Assembly: GCF_014197615.1 (NCBI RefSeq)
Contig: NZ_JACIFY010000002.1
Location: forward strand, 62,001-126,000
DNA length: 64,000 nt
From: Rhizobium esperanzae
Lineage (GTDB): Bacteria > Pseudomonadota > Alphaproteobacteria > Rhizobiales > Rhizobiaceae
Reading direction: 5' to 3'
The first letter of the stretch is position 1. Every line of letters begins with the position of its first letter. The position numbers were made by a program, and so were the translations under genes. Below are positions 53,347-61,935 of this stretch, piece after piece. The notes beneath the pieces are model-generated. The model was not told the origin of the DNA. It saw only the letters and a program-made list of their open reading frames with translations, and did no database searches.

Positions 53347-53835
53347 CTACGCGATAGCGATGATCTCCAGCTCCTGGCCACCCGTTTCCGCCATATCGCC
53401 GACCGCTTTGCCCATCAGCAATCGCGCCACCGGGGAGACATAGGAAATCGATCCGGCCTTGGGATCGGCTTCGTCCTCGCCGACGATCCGATAGGTCTGC
53501 ACCCGCCCGTCGTCGCGGCGGAAGGTCACCGTGCTGCCGAAGGCGACAGTGTCGGTTGATGATGCATCAGCCATGAGCTGGGCAGTGCGCAGCCTTGCCT
53601 TGAGGTAGCGCAGGTCGCGCAAGGGGCCTGCCGCCTGCCGCCGCCGTTCGTTCACATCGTCGATCGTATTCGCCGCATCATAGGCCTCGCGGGCCTGCTG
53701 GAACTGCAATTCCAGAGCCCTCAACCCCGCTTCCGTGACAAGGTTCAGATGCGGCGAAACCGGACGGTCGGGCAACAGGGTTTCCGAAGCGGTTTCGAAA
53801 CTCTCTTCCTTGGTGAAGGCGACGGCCAATTCCAT
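53347..53835 (-). CDS. GreA/GreB-type transcription elongation factor homologue
   Basis: 162 residues from the ATG at 53835. The C-terminal domain has the GreA/B pattern (FGSTVTFRRDDGRVQTYRIVGEDEADPKAGSISYVSPVARLLMGKAVGD). The N-terminal coiled coil (LRALELQFQQAREAYDAANT) is present but lacks the usual acidic tip residues of GreA, so it may be an Rnk- or GreB-like regulator. Its role is a guess. Confidence 0.8.
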   Translation of the reverse strand: MELAVAFTKEESFETASETLLPDRPVSPHLNLVTEAGLRALELQFQQAREAYDAANTIDDVNERRRQAAGPLRDLRYLKARLRTAQLMADASSTDTVAFGSTVTFRRDDGRVQTYRIVGEDEADPKAGSISYVSPVARLLMGKAVGDMAETGGQELEIIAIA

Positions 53836-53955
53836 ACTCCGTTCTGGGCGCAACGCGCCTATCGCTGACGGGCAAACCGCCGCTATTTGAAATCAACCAT
53901 ACACCGGCTGCGGCCGAACCGCCAATCTCGGCCTGTCGGCGCTGATGCCGGCAAC

Positions 53956-53980
53956 GGGAACGTCCGGCGCTGCGTGGCGT
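53956..53980 (+). promoter_or_regulatory. sigma-EcfG promoter of mgtC-like gene
   Basis: GGAAC at 53956-53960, exactly 16 bp, then CGTT at 53977-53980. This is a perfect match to the general stress response (EcfG) consensus GGAAC-N16/17-CGTT, 84 bp before the MgtC start codon. Confidence 0.8.
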
Positions 53981-54064
53981 TTTAGACCCGGGACACATCG
54001 AGGCTGAGGAGGATCGAATGCCTGGCACGCAGCAGAAAGGCCGAAATAAAGTCTGGAGCCAGAC

Positions 54065-54784
54065 ATGCCTTCGCTCCTGACCGACGCCATGCCGCTGACG
54101 CCGAGCTGGTGGGAGATCGGCGCACGCATCATGCTCACCGTGATTGCTGGCGGTCTCATCGGCCTCGATCGCGAGCGCGGCGGCCACGCCGCCGGCTTCA
54201 GGACCACGATCCTGGTGGCGCTTGCCGCCTGCATTGCGATGGTCCAGGCGAACCTCCTTCTATCGACCTATGGAAAAACGCTGAGTTTTTTCACACAGAT
54301 GGACGTGCTGCGCTTTCCCCTCGGCGTCCTGACCGGCGTCGGCTTCATCGGCGGCGGAGCGATCCTCAGGCGCGGCGACATGATGACCGGCGTTACGACG
54401 GCGGCAACCCTATGGTTCATGACCGTCGTCGGCCTCTGCTTCGGCGGCGGCCAGATCGTCACCGGGACGGTGGCGACCGTGGTTGCCTTCATCGTGCTGT
54501 CGCCGCTGAAACGCCTGGACACCTGGCTGCGCTGCGAACGCAAGGCGACGCTCGTCATCTACGGCTCGACTGCCGATATTCCCGACCTGTCGGATGTGCT
54601 GGGATCTCTTGAATGCAGCGCATTGTTCGTTTCGCTGGGACAGACCGGGGATGGCCGCATCGGGGTGACGTTCGAATTGCGCTGGCTGGCAAAAGATCCC
54701 GACGCGTCCGCACGCGCGATCCTCGTCGCCGTCTCCGACCTGCACGAAGTCGCGAATTTCTCGATGCATTCCACAACGACATGA
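54065..54784 (+). CDS. MgtC/SapB-family membrane protein
   Basis: 239 residues. The N-terminal half has four to five membrane segments with the MgtC motif GGLIGLDRERGGHAAGFRTTILVALAAC and GVGFIGGGAILRRGDMMTGVTTAAT. The C-terminal half is a soluble ACT-like domain. MgtC proteins help survival at low Mg2+ or acid pH. A perfect EcfG promoter lies upstream, linking it to general stress. Confidence 0.9.
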   Translation: MPSLLTDAMPLTPSWWEIGARIMLTVIAGGLIGLDRERGGHAAGFRTTILVALAACIAMVQANLLLSTYGKTLSFFTQMDVLRFPLGVLTGVGFIGGGAILRRGDMMTGVTTAATLWFMTVVGLCFGGGQIVTGTVATVVAFIVLSPLKRLDTWLRCERKATLVIYGSTADIPDLSDVLGSLECSALFVSLGQTGDGRIGVTFELRWLAKDPDASARAILVAVSDLHEVANFSMHSTTT

Positions 54785-54820
54785 ACCGGACGGCGGCCGT
54801 CACTGCCCCTATTCTCCGGC

Positions 54821-55006
54821 CTATTTGGAGACGTGCTCCGGTTTACCTCTTCTTTTGGTCGAAGCGAATTCCTCGAGCTGCTTCTCGCTCATGGATTTCT
54901 CCATCTGCTTCGAAGCGCCCTTGAGTTCCGTCTTGGGCGTCTCTCCGCGTTTGGCCGAAAGTGCGGCACCGGCCGCCTTCTGCTGTGCCTTGGATTTGGC
55001 TGGCAT
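54821..55006 (-). CDS. DUF3008 small protein
   Basis: 61 residues, highly charged (MPAKSKAQQKAAGAALSAKR then EKSMSEKQLEEFASTKRRGKPEHV). It matches the DUF3008 family of short Lys-rich proteins found in stress operons. It is the last of three small genes and lies 33 bp after the DUF2945 gene. Confidence 0.8.
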   Translation of the reverse strand: MPAKSKAQQKAAGAALSAKRGETPKTELKGASKQMEKSMSEKQLEEFASTKRRGKPEHVSK

Positions 55007-55039
55007 ATCGATCTCCTGTTGCTAGAGCCGATCGTCGCT

Positions 55040-55249
55040 TCAAAGCTTGCTGAGTTCGTCGGGCCTGTGTGCAGCGCGCTTTCCCGATTTGTCGCTCTCG
55101 ACGATATATTGCGGCTCAGACGCCGACGCCTTCACCTTATGACCCTTGATCTTCGTCGGGCTGCTCTGCTTGCTGATCACCCTGCCCGCGGTCTTTCCCT
55201 GGCTGGTATCCCAGCTCACCGCGTCGCCCTTCTTCAATTGCTTGGACAT
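55040..55249 (-). CDS. DUF2945 (hypervirulence-associated TUDOR-like) protein
   Basis: 69 residues from the ATG at 55249, which has an AGGAGA site. It reads KGDAVSWDTSQGKTAGRVISK and ends SGKRAAHRPDELSKL, the DUF2945 pattern with a predicted small beta-barrel. Its role is unknown. It lies between the DUF2171 and DUF3008 genes. Confidence 0.85.
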   Translation of the reverse strand: MSKQLKKGDAVSWDTSQGKTAGRVISKQSSPTKIKGHKVKASASEPQYIVESDKSGKRAAHRPDELSKL

Positions 55250-55299
55250 AGGGTCTCCTATGCGAGGAGGCTGCGGCAAAGGCCGCAGCCGACCGCTCG

Positions 55300-55533
55300 T
55301 CAATTGATGGTGGCCCACTGGCTGCGGACATCCCTGGCGTTCTTCGACAGGTGAACGTGTGCGTCGACATGATCCACCCAGTCGAGCGGGATCAGGTGGT
55401 GCTTGCCGTCCTCCGAGTCGGTCTTCGTCAGCTTGATGCGGGTGGGACCGTCGAGATGATCCACCGTTCCGACATGGGTGCCGTCGGCCGTCAGAACTTC
55501 CATATGTTCACGGATCTGATCTGAGGAAATCAT
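55300..55533 (-). CDS. DUF2171 protein
   Basis: 77 residues from the ATG at 55533 with an AAGGAG site. It reads MISSDQIREHMEVLTADGTH and HLIPLDWVDHVDAHVHLSKNA, the DUF2171 signature, with a PRC-barrel-like character. It is the first gene of the small-protein operon and sits behind a perfect EcfG promoter. Confidence 0.85.
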   Translation of the reverse strand: MISSDQIREHMEVLTADGTHVGTVDHLDGPTRIKLTKTDSEDGKHHLIPLDWVDHVDAHVHLSKNARDVRSQWATIN

Positions 55534-55567
55534 CGTTTGCTCCTTTGCGTTGTCTGTACAAGACGGC

Positions 55568-55592
55568 AACGACGTGGAGCGGACATGGTTCC
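55568..55592 (-). promoter_or_regulatory. sigma-EcfG promoter of the DUF2171-DUF2945-DUF3008 operon
   Basis: On the minus strand GGAAC (55592-55588), 16 bp, then CGTT (55571-55568), a perfect EcfG consensus 35 bp before the DUF2171 start codon. The three small genes should therefore be part of the general stress response. Confidence 0.8.
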
Positions 55593-55617
55593 CCGGTCCG
55601 ACGGCCTCGTTTGTTTC

Positions 55618-56112
55618 CTATTCGGTCATCTTGATCGACATCATCATGTCGGTAATTTCACCATCGTGCTTGTCCTCGTCGCCTTTCGTTCCCCAGTAGG
55701 TAACGACAAGCGCTTTCTCGCCGGTGCTCGATACGAACGCCATGCCAACGCTCACCGGCCCGTCCGCATCCTTGCCGTCCCAATCCAGCGTCGTCATTTG
55801 GAGGCCGTTCACTTCGGTCACCGGCGTCTCCTTCTGAGTTTTGACGTCGACCGTCACGCCACTTTTCGCGAGAAAGTCGATGGCATCGGAGGTGACCTTA
55901 TCCATCGACTTGGAGTCCGCCACATCAACGGAGAAGTAGATCGCCGAGTCCGACGATGTTGCCTGGACACCGGTTTCCGTCTCTTCGGGTTGCCAGCTAT
56001 CCGGGATGCTGATGCTCGCGACCGGAGCATCGCTTGGAAACTTCATCGTGGCAGCGTCTGCGAAGGCCGGGATGGAAGCTGCGATGAGGGCGTAGGCGAA
56101 GGTTTTGTACAT
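55618..56112 (-). CDS. exported hypothetical protein
   Basis: 164 residues from the ATG at 56112. It has a signal peptide of about 20 residues (MYKTFAYALIAASIPAFADA). The mature part (MKFPSDAPVASISIPDSWQP, VNGLQMTTLDWDGKDADGP, MMMSIKMTE) looks like a single beta-rich periplasmic domain. No family is named with confidence. Confidence 0.7.
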   Translation of the reverse strand: MYKTFAYALIAASIPAFADAATMKFPSDAPVASISIPDSWQPEETETGVQATSSDSAIYFSVDVADSKSMDKVTSDAIDFLAKSGVTVDVKTQKETPVTEVNGLQMTTLDWDGKDADGPVSVGMAFVSSTGEKALVVTYWGTKGDEDKHDGEITDMMMSIKMTE

Positions 56113-56487
56113 GAAAAACTCGAGGTTTGAGTGCAATGACGTGACTTTAGCGAACAGTCGTTAAGATCGCTCACGCACGATTGTTAAAGAGCGATGGAAA
56201 ATGTCGGAAGATTCGGACAGGAACGACTGCTCAAACCGAAAATCCTATTTCGCGTTGCTTGAATCCGCTTCGCTGCAAATGGATCGGCTTCGCTGCCAGG
56301 CCAGTGTTTGCTCCGCTTAATGTGACGCCGGGGCGGGGCGGAGACGCCGTGATCATTCAATCTCGTTGATGTTATCCATAAACTCTATTCGTTTGAATGA
56401 TGAGTTCCCGAGGCCCATATTACGATCATGGACATGGAACGAACCTCCCATCGTGGCCATGTCCCGGCTCAGGAAAGGAACCGAAAA
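56113..56487. other. intergenic region with long-spaced inverted repeat
   Basis: 375 bp without a convincing gene. It contains ATCATTCAA at 56352-56360 and its exact complement TTGAATGAT at 56393-56401, separated by 32 bp, about 87 bp before the DUF1127 gene, where an operator would be expected. Confidence 0.4.
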
Positions 56488-56688
56488 ATGACCACGCTCA
56501 CCTATCGGGGTCACGGTAAGACCCTTACATCAGGCGAAGGCCGCTTTGTTCTGGCAGATTATGCCCGCAGGCTCGTGCTTGCCTGGACACGCTGGCAGAC
56601 CGCCCGTGAAATCGAAGCCATGCCCTTCGATATCCGCAAGGACATCGGCTGGCCGAGCACGGACGACAACAAACACCGGACCGTATAA
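56488..56688 (+). CDS. DUF1127 protein
   Basis: 66 residues from the ATG at 56488, preceded by AAAGGAA. The C-terminal half (WTRWQTAREIEAMPFDIRKDIGWP) is the DUF1127/YjiS signature. Proteins of this type regulate nutrient and stress metabolism in alphaproteobacteria, in part through RNA. It lies before a GlxA-type regulator gene. Confidence 0.85.
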   Translation: MTTLTYRGHGKTLTSGEGRFVLADYARRLVLAWTRWQTAREIEAMPFDIRKDIGWPSTDDNKHRTV

Positions 56689-56953
56689 CGAATGCGACAT
56701 TGCTTCCCAAGATGAGGGCGGCGTCTGCATCAGCAGCGCCGCCTTTTTCGTGGCTCGACAGTCCCATTCCAAACGGTTTTCAAACCTGAATTTCGGTCGT
56801 CCATCAGCCTGCGCTCTGTTCCGTCCGCGACCATTCCGGCAGTTTGACAGGGCCAAATCGTGGCCGATGTCGCATATTTGCTCTTCACGGCCGCATTTTT
56901 CCATGCCAGTGTCGCTTTCAGGACATCGGCGCGACGCATTCCGCGCAACCAAT

Positions 56954-58006
56954 ATGCATCGCCCCTCGAGCATGGATTTCGCTATGAACAGGATGCAGAT
57001 CAAGAAGCGTTCACTGGTCTTCTTTATGGTACCGCAATTCACCATGCTGCCCTTTTCGGCGGCCGTGGACACTTTGCGCATCGCCAATCGCATGCTCGGC
57101 TACCAGGCCTATACCTGGCGGCTTGCCTCCCTCGACGGGGAGAAGGTCTATTCCTCCTGCGGCATCGGCGTCGAGGCCAATTCCTCACTCGCCGAGGAGC
57201 GCCGCCATCTCGGCGGTGAAAACCGGCCGGGCATGGTGCTCGTCTGTTCTGGCATCGATGTCGAGCAGTTCAACAACAAGTCGGCCAATGCCTGGCTGCG
57301 CGAGTGCTACAATCGCGGCGTTGCCGTCGGCAGCCTCTGTACGGGCGCGCATGTGCTTGCCCAGGCCGGCCTCCTGAACGGCAAGCGCTGCGCCATCCAC
57401 TGGGAAAACCTGCCGGGCTTTTCGGAAGCTTTCCCACAGGCCGAGGTCTATGCCGACCTCTACGAGATCGACGGCAATCTCTACACCTGTGCCGGCGGCA
57501 CCGCCTCGCTCGACATGATGCTGAACCTTGTCGGTGAAGATTTCGGCGAAAGCCTTGTCAACCGCATCTGCGAGCAGCACCTGACCGACCGCGTGCGCAA
57601 CCCGCACGACCGCCAGCGCCTGCCGCTGCGCGCCCGCCTCGGCGTGCAGAACGCCAAGGTGCTGTCGATCATCGAGCTGATGGAAGGCAATCTCGCCGAG
57701 CCGCTGTCGCTGATCGAGATCGCCGACGGCGCCGGCCTCTCCCGCCGCCAGATCGAACGGCTGTTCCGCCAGGAGATGGGCCGCTCGCCGGCCCGTTATT
57801 ATCTGGAAATCCGCCTCGATCGTGCGCGCCACCTGCTGGTGCAATCCTCGATGCCCGTCGTCGAAGTCGCCGTCGCCTGCGGCTTCGTCTCGGCCTCGCA
57901 TTTCTCCAAGTGTTATCGCGAACTCTACCACCGCTCACCGCAGCAGGAACGCGCCGAGCGCAAGATGACCATGGCGACCGCGCGTCAACAGGCGGTCGCG
58001 GCCTGA
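56954..58006 (+). CDS. GlxA-family AraC-type transcriptional regulator
   Basis: About 350 residues; ATGs at 56954, 56972, 56984 and 56993 are all in frame and none has a strong ribosome-binding site. The N-terminal DJ-1/PfpI-like domain (VFFMVPQFTMLPFSAAVDTLRIANR, VGSLCTGAHVLAQAGLLNG) is followed by the AraC DNA-binding domain (LSLIEIADGAGLSRRQIERLFRQEMG, ACGFVSASHFSKCYRELYHRSP). Relatives control carnitine, betaine or arginine catabolism. Confidence 0.88.
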   Translation: MHRPSSMDFAMNRMQIKKRSLVFFMVPQFTMLPFSAAVDTLRIANRMLGYQAYTWRLASLDGEKVYSSCGIGVEANSSLAEERRHLGGENRPGMVLVCSGIDVEQFNNKSANAWLRECYNRGVAVGSLCTGAHVLAQAGLLNGKRCAIHWENLPGFSEAFPQAEVYADLYEIDGNLYTCAGGTASLDMMLNLVGEDFGESLVNRICEQHLTDRVRNPHDRQRLPLRARLGVQNAKVLSIIELMEGNLAEPLSLIEIADGAGLSRRQIERLFRQEMGRSPARYYLEIRLDRARHLLVQSSMPVVEVAVACGFVSASHFSKCYRELYHRSPQQERAERKMTMATARQQAVAA

Positions 58007-58023
58007 GAGTTTGAAGAAAGAGA

Positions 58024-58046
58024 CCGCCGCCTGAAAATGGCGGCGG
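58024..58046. terminator. bidirectional hairpin between convergent genes
   Basis: Perfect 8-bp stem CCGCCGCC / GGCGGCGG with loop TGAAAAT, 18 bp after the GlxA-type regulator stop and 16 bp from the stop of the convergent GGDEF gene. It probably ends transcripts from both sides, although U-runs are lacking. Confidence 0.6.
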
Positions 58047-58061
58047 CTCGCCCGAACGGCT

Positions 58062-59393
58062 CTACTGCGCCGCCTCTTCCGACATTCGGGCATCGGAATA
58101 GACCTGGTTTCGGCCGCGGTGCTTGGCCATGTAGAGAAACTGGTCGGCGGCGTTGAGGTAGTTTTCGAAGGTTTCGTAACCCTCGATCTCGGCGATGCCG
58201 ATCGAAATCGTCACGCCGAGGTCCTCGTCGTCGGCGGTGACCTTCAGCCGTGAAATGTCCGAGCGGATCTCGTCGCAGAGTTTGGTCGCCGCAGCCGAAT
58301 CCATCTGCGGGAAGAGGATGGCGAATTCTTCGCCGCCGAGGCGCGAGAGAAGGTTGTCGCTGCCGTCGAAGATCGTGAACAGCCTGTTTGCAACAGCCTT
58401 CAGCACTTTGTCGCCGATCTCATGGCCGTAGGTGTCGTTCAGCCGCTTGAAATGATCGATATCGAGAATGGCGACGGAACTCGGCACTTTCAGCCGCAGG
58501 CACTCGTTCACCAGCTTCGGGCCGTTGTCGTAGAAGTAGCGGCGGTTATAGAGACCTGTGAGATAGTCGCAGGCCGCCGCCGCCCTTAGCTGACGCATCT
58601 GCGCCAGCGTTTCGGCATTGTTGGCGATGCGACATTGCAACTCCTCGGCAACAAAGGGCCGGTAGATGAAATCGCTGGCGCCAGCCTTGAGGAAGCTCGC
58701 AGAAAGCATGCGGTCGTTGGAGGAGGAAACGCCGATGACGCGCAGCCTGTCCGAACCGAAACGATGGCGGATGCGCCGCGTCAGCTCGTAACCGCTCATA
58801 TCCGGCATATGGTGGTCGGTGACGACGAGCTCGATATCGCTGTAGGCTTCGAGTGCTGCCAGCGCCTCAAGCCCGGAATTTGCCTCGATGACGAGATATT
58901 GCTGCGCCTTCAGCAGATCGACGAGCACCTGGCGGACCGAGACGACATCATCGACCACAAGCACCCGCGTCTTGCGGTTGGAAATCGCGCGGCGAACGGT
59001 GGCGACCAGATTGTCGAGCGCGAATTCATTATCCTTCAGCACGTAATCGATGACATTGCGCTCCATGATCCTGTTGCGCGTGTTGAGATCGAATGTCGCG
59101 GTGAAGACGATCGCCGGGATATCGTGCTCGATCGTGCAGTCGAGCGCCTCGCCATAAGGCGAGTCCGGCAGGTTGAGATCGACGACGGCCATAGTGTAGC
59201 CGTGACCGTCCTCGGCCAGTTCCTCGCGAAGAGCCTTCAGCGATGAGCAGGATTTGACCGCAAGCCCGAGCTCCGTCTGGAACCGATGGCAGAGTACGGC
59301 GGAAAACATGCGAGAATCTTCAACCAGAAGTATTTTGAGCCCGCCGGAACGCAGCCCAATGCCATCTCGCTGAAAATCCGCTTGAAAAGCCAC
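58062..59393 (-). CDS. tandem-receiver diguanylate cyclase (REC-REC-GGDEF, PleD-like)
   Basis: 443 residues from GTG at 59393, which has GGGGGAA upstream. The first receiver (KILLVEDSRMFS) has its phospho-Asp in VVDLNLPDS; the second (RVLVVDDVVSVRQ) has its phospho-Asp in VVTDHHMPDM. The GGDEF domain starts DYLTGLYNRRYFYDNG, has the active-site motif GGEEF and an upstream RxxD-like stretch absent, so product inhibition may be lacking. It makes cyclic di-GMP. A paralogous tandem-receiver gene lies next door. Confidence 0.92.
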   Translation of the reverse strand: MAFQADFQRDGIGLRSGGLKILLVEDSRMFSAVLCHRFQTELGLAVKSCSSLKALREELAEDGHGYTMAVVDLNLPDSPYGEALDCTIEHDIPAIVFTATFDLNTRNRIMERNVIDYVLKDNEFALDNLVATVRRAISNRKTRVLVVDDVVSVRQVLVDLLKAQQYLVIEANSGLEALAALEAYSDIELVVTDHHMPDMSGYELTRRIRHRFGSDRLRVIGVSSSNDRMLSASFLKAGASDFIYRPFVAEELQCRIANNAETLAQMRQLRAAAACDYLTGLYNRRYFYDNGPKLVNECLRLKVPSSVAILDIDHFKRLNDTYGHEIGDKVLKAVANRLFTIFDGSDNLLSRLGGEEFAILFPQMDSAAATKLCDEIRSDISRLKVTADDEDLGVTISIGIAEIEGYETFENYLNAADQFLYMAKHRGRNQVYSDARMSEEAAQ

Positions 59394-59576
59394 AGCCGCT
59401 ATTCCCCCATGCGTCCGGTGGCCTCGACTCGGCCCTCCCCCCGGCGCGGCGGACGATAACCGAGAGGCCTGCGCGCGTGAAGGGGGCAAATGTCGGCGTT
59501 ACTTGCAATTGCAGAAATCCGACAACGGCCTGCGACCGTTATCGCCGCCCTGGTGATCCCGATACTGAAAGGATCG

Positions 59577-60407
59577 TCAGGCAACCGCCCGCTCCTTGCG
59601 CATCGACTGGATTTGCAAGAGCGTATCGAGGTTCTGGTTGACGCGGCAGTAGAACTCCTCGTCGATGAAGGGACGCAGCATGAAATCATTGCCGCCGGCC
59701 TTCAGGAACCGCGCCGAAAGCAGCCGGTTGGAGGAAGAGGAAACGCCGATGATGCGCAGTTCGTGCGAGCCGATATTGGAGCGGATTCGCCGTGTCAGCT
59801 CGAAGCCGTCGATGTCGGGCATATTGTAGTCGGTGATCATCAGGCCGATATCGCGGTTGGCCTTCAGGATCTCCAGCGCCTTGGCGCCGTTCTCGGCGGT
59901 GCTGACACGGAAATTATAACGTTTCAGCCGGCTCGACAGCAGCGCGCGCGCCGTCGCGCTGTCGTCGACGATCAGCACGTGGTGGCGGTGATTGGTCAGG
60001 AACCGGCAGATCGATTCCGCCAGAAGGTCGACAGCGAAGATATTGTCCTTGAGAATATAATCGACGATGTCCTTGGCCATCAGCTTGTCGCGCATGCCCT
60101 CATGGAAGGTGCCGGTAAAGACGATAGTCGGGATGGAGAGATCGACCAGATATTCCAGCGCCTCGCCGTTTTCGGCGCCGGGCAGGTTGATGTTCGAAAT
60201 CGCCAGCGTGATCGGATCGGAAGACTTGTCGTAGGAAAACTGCAGGTCCTCGAAGGTGCGGCAGATCTCGACATCAATGTCGAACAGCTCCTTCAGGCGT
60301 TTGCTGATCATCGAGGTGAAAACATTGGAATCTTCCGCGACAATAATGCGCGCGCCGGCAAACATTTCCCCGGAATATTGCATCCCCGAAATACCTAGAA
60401 ACGCCAT
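59577..60407 (-). CDS. tandem-receiver response regulator, first receiver degenerate
   Basis: 276 residues from the ATG at 60407, or from 60383. Two receivers resemble those of the neighbouring GGDEF protein (IIVAEDSNVFTSMISKRLKE and VLIVDDSATARALLSSRL). In the first, the phospho-Asp position is Asn (AISNINLPGAENG) while the neighbour has VVDLNLP; the second keeps Asp (MITDYNMPD). It has no output domain. Gene duplication of the REC-REC part is likely. It may act by contact with the GGDEF protein. Confidence 0.88.
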   Translation of the reverse strand: MAFLGISGMQYSGEMFAGARIIVAEDSNVFTSMISKRLKELFDIDVEICRTFEDLQFSYDKSSDPITLAISNINLPGAENGEALEYLVDLSIPTIVFTGTFHEGMRDKLMAKDIVDYILKDNIFAVDLLAESICRFLTNHRHHVLIVDDSATARALLSSRLKRYNFRVSTAENGAKALEILKANRDIGLMITDYNMPDIDGFELTRRIRSNIGSHELRIIGVSSSSNRLLSARFLKAGGNDFMLRPFIDEEFYCRVNQNLDTLLQIQSMRKERAVA

Positions 60408-60640
60408 AGCAAACCTTTGATGTAAAATCTGTCCCCGGGTCAAATTGGTACATCAATTGATTTGAGTAATTATTAATCGGCGCGGCCGGATATGAAACGA
60501 AGAAGCGGCCTGATGGGTCACCTTCGGTTTCTTTGCAGATATGATTAAGAAATAAGACGTGAAGCAAGAGATGCCGCTGGCTGCCCTCGTCCCTCTACTC
60601 TGCGGGGCACCTCACGACGAGGTCGGGGAGAAGGCGCGGC

Positions 60641-61249
60641 TTAGCCCACGGCAGGTAAACCCAGCGAGCGCAGGAAATGCGCCTCGATCGCGCGCAGCAA
60701 TTCGGCGCGATCGGACGATGTCTCGGCGACGCCGGGCTGATGGACCACGCCGTGCAGGGCGTTGAACAGAAACACCGCCGTAAAGCCGGGATCGTCGACC
60801 TCCCAGGCATTCGCGCCTGTGCCGGCAGTGATGAGTTCGCTCAGATGGTCGATTAGGATGTTCCGGGAAAGCCCCTCTCGCGTTGCAGGCGGCGCCGCCA
60901 CGAAGGCGAGATGATGCAACCCGGCCGCATCGAGATAACCGGCAGCGCACGCCCTCGACCAGGCCGCCAGCCTGCCGCGCCAGTCTTCCTGCCTCCGTCC
61001 GTCGACCGCCGCAACGACACCGTCAAGGACGCCCTGCACGAAACGGGCGCGCAACGCTTCCAGTACGTCGGCCTTCGAGGAAAAGTGCAGGTAGAAGGTA
61101 CCCTTGGCGACCCCTGCCCCCGATGTGATCTCTTCGATGGTGGTCTGCTCCAGGCCCTTCTTCAAAAACAGCCGTTCGGCCGAGACCATGAGCTCGTTAC
61201 GCCGCTCCTCGGCAGGCTTGGTTCTCGGCTTTGAAACGGAATTGGCCAT
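60641..61249 (-). CDS. TetR-family transcriptional regulator
   Basis: 202 residues from the ATG at 61249. The helix-turn-helix region is NELMVSAERLFLKKGLEQTTIEEITSGAGVAKGTFYLHFSSKADV. It lies 22 bp downstream of the DinB gene in the same direction, so the two form an operon. The perfect palindrome at 61837-61857 upstream of dinB is its likely operator. Confidence 0.9.
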   Translation of the reverse strand: MANSVSKPRTKPAEERRNELMVSAERLFLKKGLEQTTIEEITSGAGVAKGTFYLHFSSKADVLEALRARFVQGVLDGVVAAVDGRRQEDWRGRLAAWSRACAAGYLDAAGLHHLAFVAAPPATREGLSRNILIDHLSELITAGTGANAWEVDDPGFTAVFLFNALHGVVHQPGVAETSSDRAELLRAIEAHFLRSLGLPAVG

Positions 61250-61271
61250 CGTCAGCGAAATCGATCCATCC

Positions 61272-61775
61272 TTACTGGCGTCGCGCGGGGTCTGTCCTGT
61301 GGAGATAGCCCGCAAACACGTCGCGCATAGCGGTGCTCTCTATATCAGGCAGAAGGCGAGCGACCTCACCACGATGATAACCGGCATGCGTCGCCACATG
61401 GGCCAGCATTTCCTCACGCGACATGCGCCCGCGCCCACCGTCGGTAAAGGTGAAATCGACGACCTCCTCCAATTCCTCGGGCGTTAGGCGTGCGGTGTAA
61501 TCCATATACCAACGGTCCGTTTCACGGATGTCGGAGGCCAGTTGCGCCAGGGACGGCGCCTCGCTGCTCCAGCTCGCTGCGTAGGAGTGTCCCTGCCGCT
61601 GAAGATTGGCGGCGAAGATGCGGTCGACGAGGTGGGCATGGTTGAGCACGCGAAGGGCCGAGGAAAACGCCTCGGTCGGCGCCCCCTCGCCAGGCCCGTT
61701 CAGCGCGTCGAGAAGTTCGTCGTCGATGCTGGCTTTGTATCGGAACAGCTGGTTCAACAGGGTCTGCGCGCTCAT
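61272..61775 (-). CDS. DinB-family protein
   Basis: 167-residue four-helix-bundle protein of the DinB/YfiT group, with the metal-binding His pattern in LNHAHLVDRIF, LAHVATHAGYHRGEV and the C-terminus. Such proteins act as metal-dependent thiol-transferases in detoxification. It is linked to a TetR regulator that probably senses the toxic substrate. Confidence 0.88.
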   Translation of the reverse strand: MSAQTLLNQLFRYKASIDDELLDALNGPGEGAPTEAFSSALRVLNHAHLVDRIFAANLQRQGHSYAASWSSEAPSLAQLASDIRETDRWYMDYTARLTPEELEEVVDFTFTDGGRGRMSREEMLAHVATHAGYHRGEVARLLPDIESTAMRDVFAGYLHRTDPARRQ

Positions 61776-61836
61776 GACGATCTCCGGACGGTGAAACGGG
61801 TGGCTGCCGGGATCGGACCGGCAGTCCTTACATAAA

Positions 61837-61857
61837 TGACTGACCGTCGGTCAGTCA
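61837..61857. promoter_or_regulatory. perfect 21-bp palindrome, likely TetR operator
   Basis: TGACTGACC-GTC-GGTCAGTCA, a perfect 9-bp-arm inverted repeat, 61 bp upstream of the dinB start codon. The TGACTGACCGGTCAGTCA type is the classic operator of many TetR regulators and fits the TetR gene in the same operon, implying autoregulation. Confidence 0.82.
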
Positions 61858-61935
61858 ACCGCGCCGGCTTTCAGGCTTTTCTCCTCCATGCAGCTGCGGT
61901 AATCCGCTAAGGCAGGCAACTACCGGAGGCAAAAC

